DNA of 7,589 nt from an uncultured Intestinimonas sp. GTDB taxonomy: Bacteria; Bacillota_A; Clostridia; Oscillospirales; Oscillospiraceae. Location: assembly GCA_958435885.1 (NCBI GenBank), contig CAUBHZ010000077.1, positions 1 through 7,589 on the forward strand, written 5' to 3'. Both the position numbers and the translations under genes were made by a program. Below are positions 6,741 through 7,589 of the stretch, piece by piece (the first letter of the stretch is position 1; each line of letters opens with the position of its first letter). The notes beneath the pieces were generated by a model. It was not told the DNA's origin, ran no database searches, and saw only the letters and a program-made list of their open reading frames with translations.

Positions 6741-6752
6741 TTATGGTACAAT
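6741..6752 (+). promoter_or_regulatory. Possible extended -10 element just before the mglC terminator
   Basis: TTATGG then TACAAT (6747-6752) resembles an extended -10, with the same ATGGTA core as the candidate element before mglB. The best -35 at 17 bases (TGTGCA, 6724-6729) is a poor match. A start here would place the terminator stem at the very 5' end of the RNA, so it is either non-functional or part of a leader attenuator for hexokinase. Confidence 0.2.
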
Positions 6753-6753
6753 A

Positions 6754-6795
6754 AGGGACAGGGCAGGAAGAGAAAGCCTGCCCTGTCTCTTTTTA
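6754..6795 (+). terminator. Rho-independent terminator after mglC
   Basis: GACAGGGCAGG (6757-6767) pairs perfectly with CCTGCCCTGTC (6777-6787) across a nine-base purine-rich loop. The stem can extend outward by about three more pairs (one of them G-T), and a T-run follows (TTTTT from 6790). It lies 48 bases after the mglC stop and should end the mglBAC transcript, separating hexokinase at least partly from the transporter. Confidence 0.88.
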
Positions 6796-6842
6796 TCTAA
6801 AGGGCGGGACGCCCCGCCGAATCATAGAGAGAGGTGAGCCAC
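6796..6842 (+). other. Hexokinase leader with a small G+C-rich stem
   Basis: GGCGGG (6803-6808) can pair with CCCGCC (6813-6818) over a four-base loop. AGAGAGGTGA at about 6828-6837 serves as the ribosome binding site for the ATG at 6843. No clear promoter is visible between the terminator and the gene; expression may rely on a weak promoter here or on read-through. Confidence 0.4.
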
Positions 6843-7589
6843 ATGGCCGAGATCGTCGGCAAAACGGAGGCATTTCTGCGCAAATACGGGCTGGACCCGG
6901 CGCTGGTAGACGTGGACGTCTGCGCCAGGGCCTTTCAGGCCGACATGGGAAAAGGGCTCCGGGGGGACCCGGAGGCCTGGATGATGATGCTCCCCACCTA
7001 CCTGTCCCTGGACGGAGACATTCCAAAGGATACCCCCACCATCGTCATCGACGCCGGCGGCACCAACTTCCGCATCGGCCTGGTCACCGTCACCGAACGG
7101 GGACCGGTGGTGGAGGACCTGCGGGTCTTCCCCATGCCCGGCTCCCAGGCGCCCATCACCTGGGAGACCTTTGTGGATGAGGTCTCCGACGCCGTCCTTC
7201 CCCTGACAGGCCGCAGCCGCCGGGTGGGACTGTGCTTCTCCTACGCCGCCGAGATCCTCCCCAACCGGGACGGCAGGGTCCTCAACATCTCCAAGCAGGT
7301 CCAGATTTCCGGCTCCAAGGACAAAGAGCTGGGCCGGGACCTCTCCGCCGCCCTGGCTGCCAAGGGGGTGGAGGGGGTCACCTTCGTGGTCCTCAACGAC
7401 ACGGTGGCCGCTCTGCTGGGCGGTGTGGCCGCACTGAGAGAGGAGCGCTTTGACGGATACATCGGCCTCATCTACGGCACCGGCGTCAACACCTGCTATG
7501 TGGAAAAGCGGGAGAACCTGGGGAAGGTGACCACCCCCTGGGACCAGGACACCATGCTCATCAACATGGAGTCGGCCCGGTTCGACGGC
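6843..7589 (+). CDS. Hexokinase, eukaryotic-type hexokinase family (3' partial, first 249 residues)
   Basis: This cytoplasmic sugar kinase would phosphorylate an imported hexose with ATP, giving hexose 6-phosphate for glycolysis. The frame stays open to the window end, so the C-terminal part is missing. Visible landmarks of the hexokinase (PF00349/PF03727-type) fold are the phosphate-1 motif DAGGTNFR at 70-77, FSYAAE at 132-137 in the place of the sugar-binding FSFP loop, and K151 in NISK in the place of the WTKGF lysine. LNDT at 184-187 carries the catalytic base D186, YGTGVN is at 211-216, and INMESARFD at 240-248 has sugar-contact E243. The FSFP proline is Ala135 here. The LNDT, GTG-N and INxE...FD pattern fits hexokinases better than ROK glucokinases. 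It lies 137 bases after mglC beyond a terminator. Its position suggests that glucose, or another hexose phosphorylated at C6, is the transporter's cargo; that link is inference. Confidence 0.88.
   Translation, partial: MAEIVGKTEAFLRKYGLDPALVDVDVCARAFQADMGKGLRGDPEAWMMMLPTYLSLDGDIPKDTPTIVIDAGGTNFRIGLVTVTERGPVVEDLRVFPMPGSQAPITWETFVDEVSDAVLPLTGRSRRVGLCFSYAAEILPNRDGRVLNISKQVQISGSKDKELGRDLSAALAAKGVEGVTFVVLNDTVAALLGGVAALREERFDGYIGLIYGTGVNTCYVEKRENLGKVTTPWDQDTMLINMESARFDG

Noticed and set aside
1..7589. CRISPR arrays, insertion sequences, tRNA/rRNA genes or attachment sites
   Set aside because: No regularly spaced repeats, transposase-like frames, tRNA-like cloverleaf or terminal inverted repeats were seen. 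The window is filled by one functional sugar locus.

Overview
The window reads as a sugar-sensing and sugar-uptake locus from a G+C-rich member of the Clostridia. An Oscillospiraceae-like gut anaerobe (the Flavonifractor/Lawsonibacter kind) is my best guess. The reasons are strong AGGAGG-type ribosome binding sites before most genes, Gram-positive lipoprotein signals (a Cys after a short hydrophobic stretch) on two binding proteins, a YesM/LytS-type histidine kinase, and C/G-rich third codon positions. Species identity is inference; no rRNA or other taxonomic marker is present. All genes lie on the + strand.

Region 1 (1-2643) looks like a sensory module. It holds the C-terminal 230 residues of a YesM-type sensor histidine kinase (cut by the window start), then a gene overlapping it by one base for a membrane-anchored periplasmic-binding-fold protein that lacks the usual sugar-contact motifs. 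Next, 19 bases downstream, is a GTG-started lipoprotein that closely resembles the galactose/glucose-binding protein MglB and keeps nearly all of its ligand-contact residues. A response regulator is not in view and is presumably upstream.

Region 2 (2644-6795) is a complete mglBAC-type ABC importer: lipoprotein MglB, tandem ATPase MglA and permease MglC. A 156-base gap with a candidate extended -10 element precedes mglB. A 188-base gap containing a perfect 13-bp stem separates mglB from mglA; mglA and mglC are 16 bases apart. A strong intrinsic terminator follows mglC.

Region 3 (6796-7589) has a short leader and the first 249 codons of a eukaryotic-type hexokinase, cut by the window end.

Proposed logic: extracellular hexose is detected by one or both accessory binding proteins, which signal through the kinase to a response regulator that turns on mglBAC. 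The sugar enters unphosphorylated and is phosphorylated by hexokinase. The most notable point is the set of three successive binding-fold proteins, which resembles the known XylFII-LytS/YesN xylose sensor of Clostridium beijerinckii but is built from galactose/glucose-binding-protein-like parts. The accessory MglB-like lipoprotein has a more E. coli-like sugar pocket than the transporter's own MglB.
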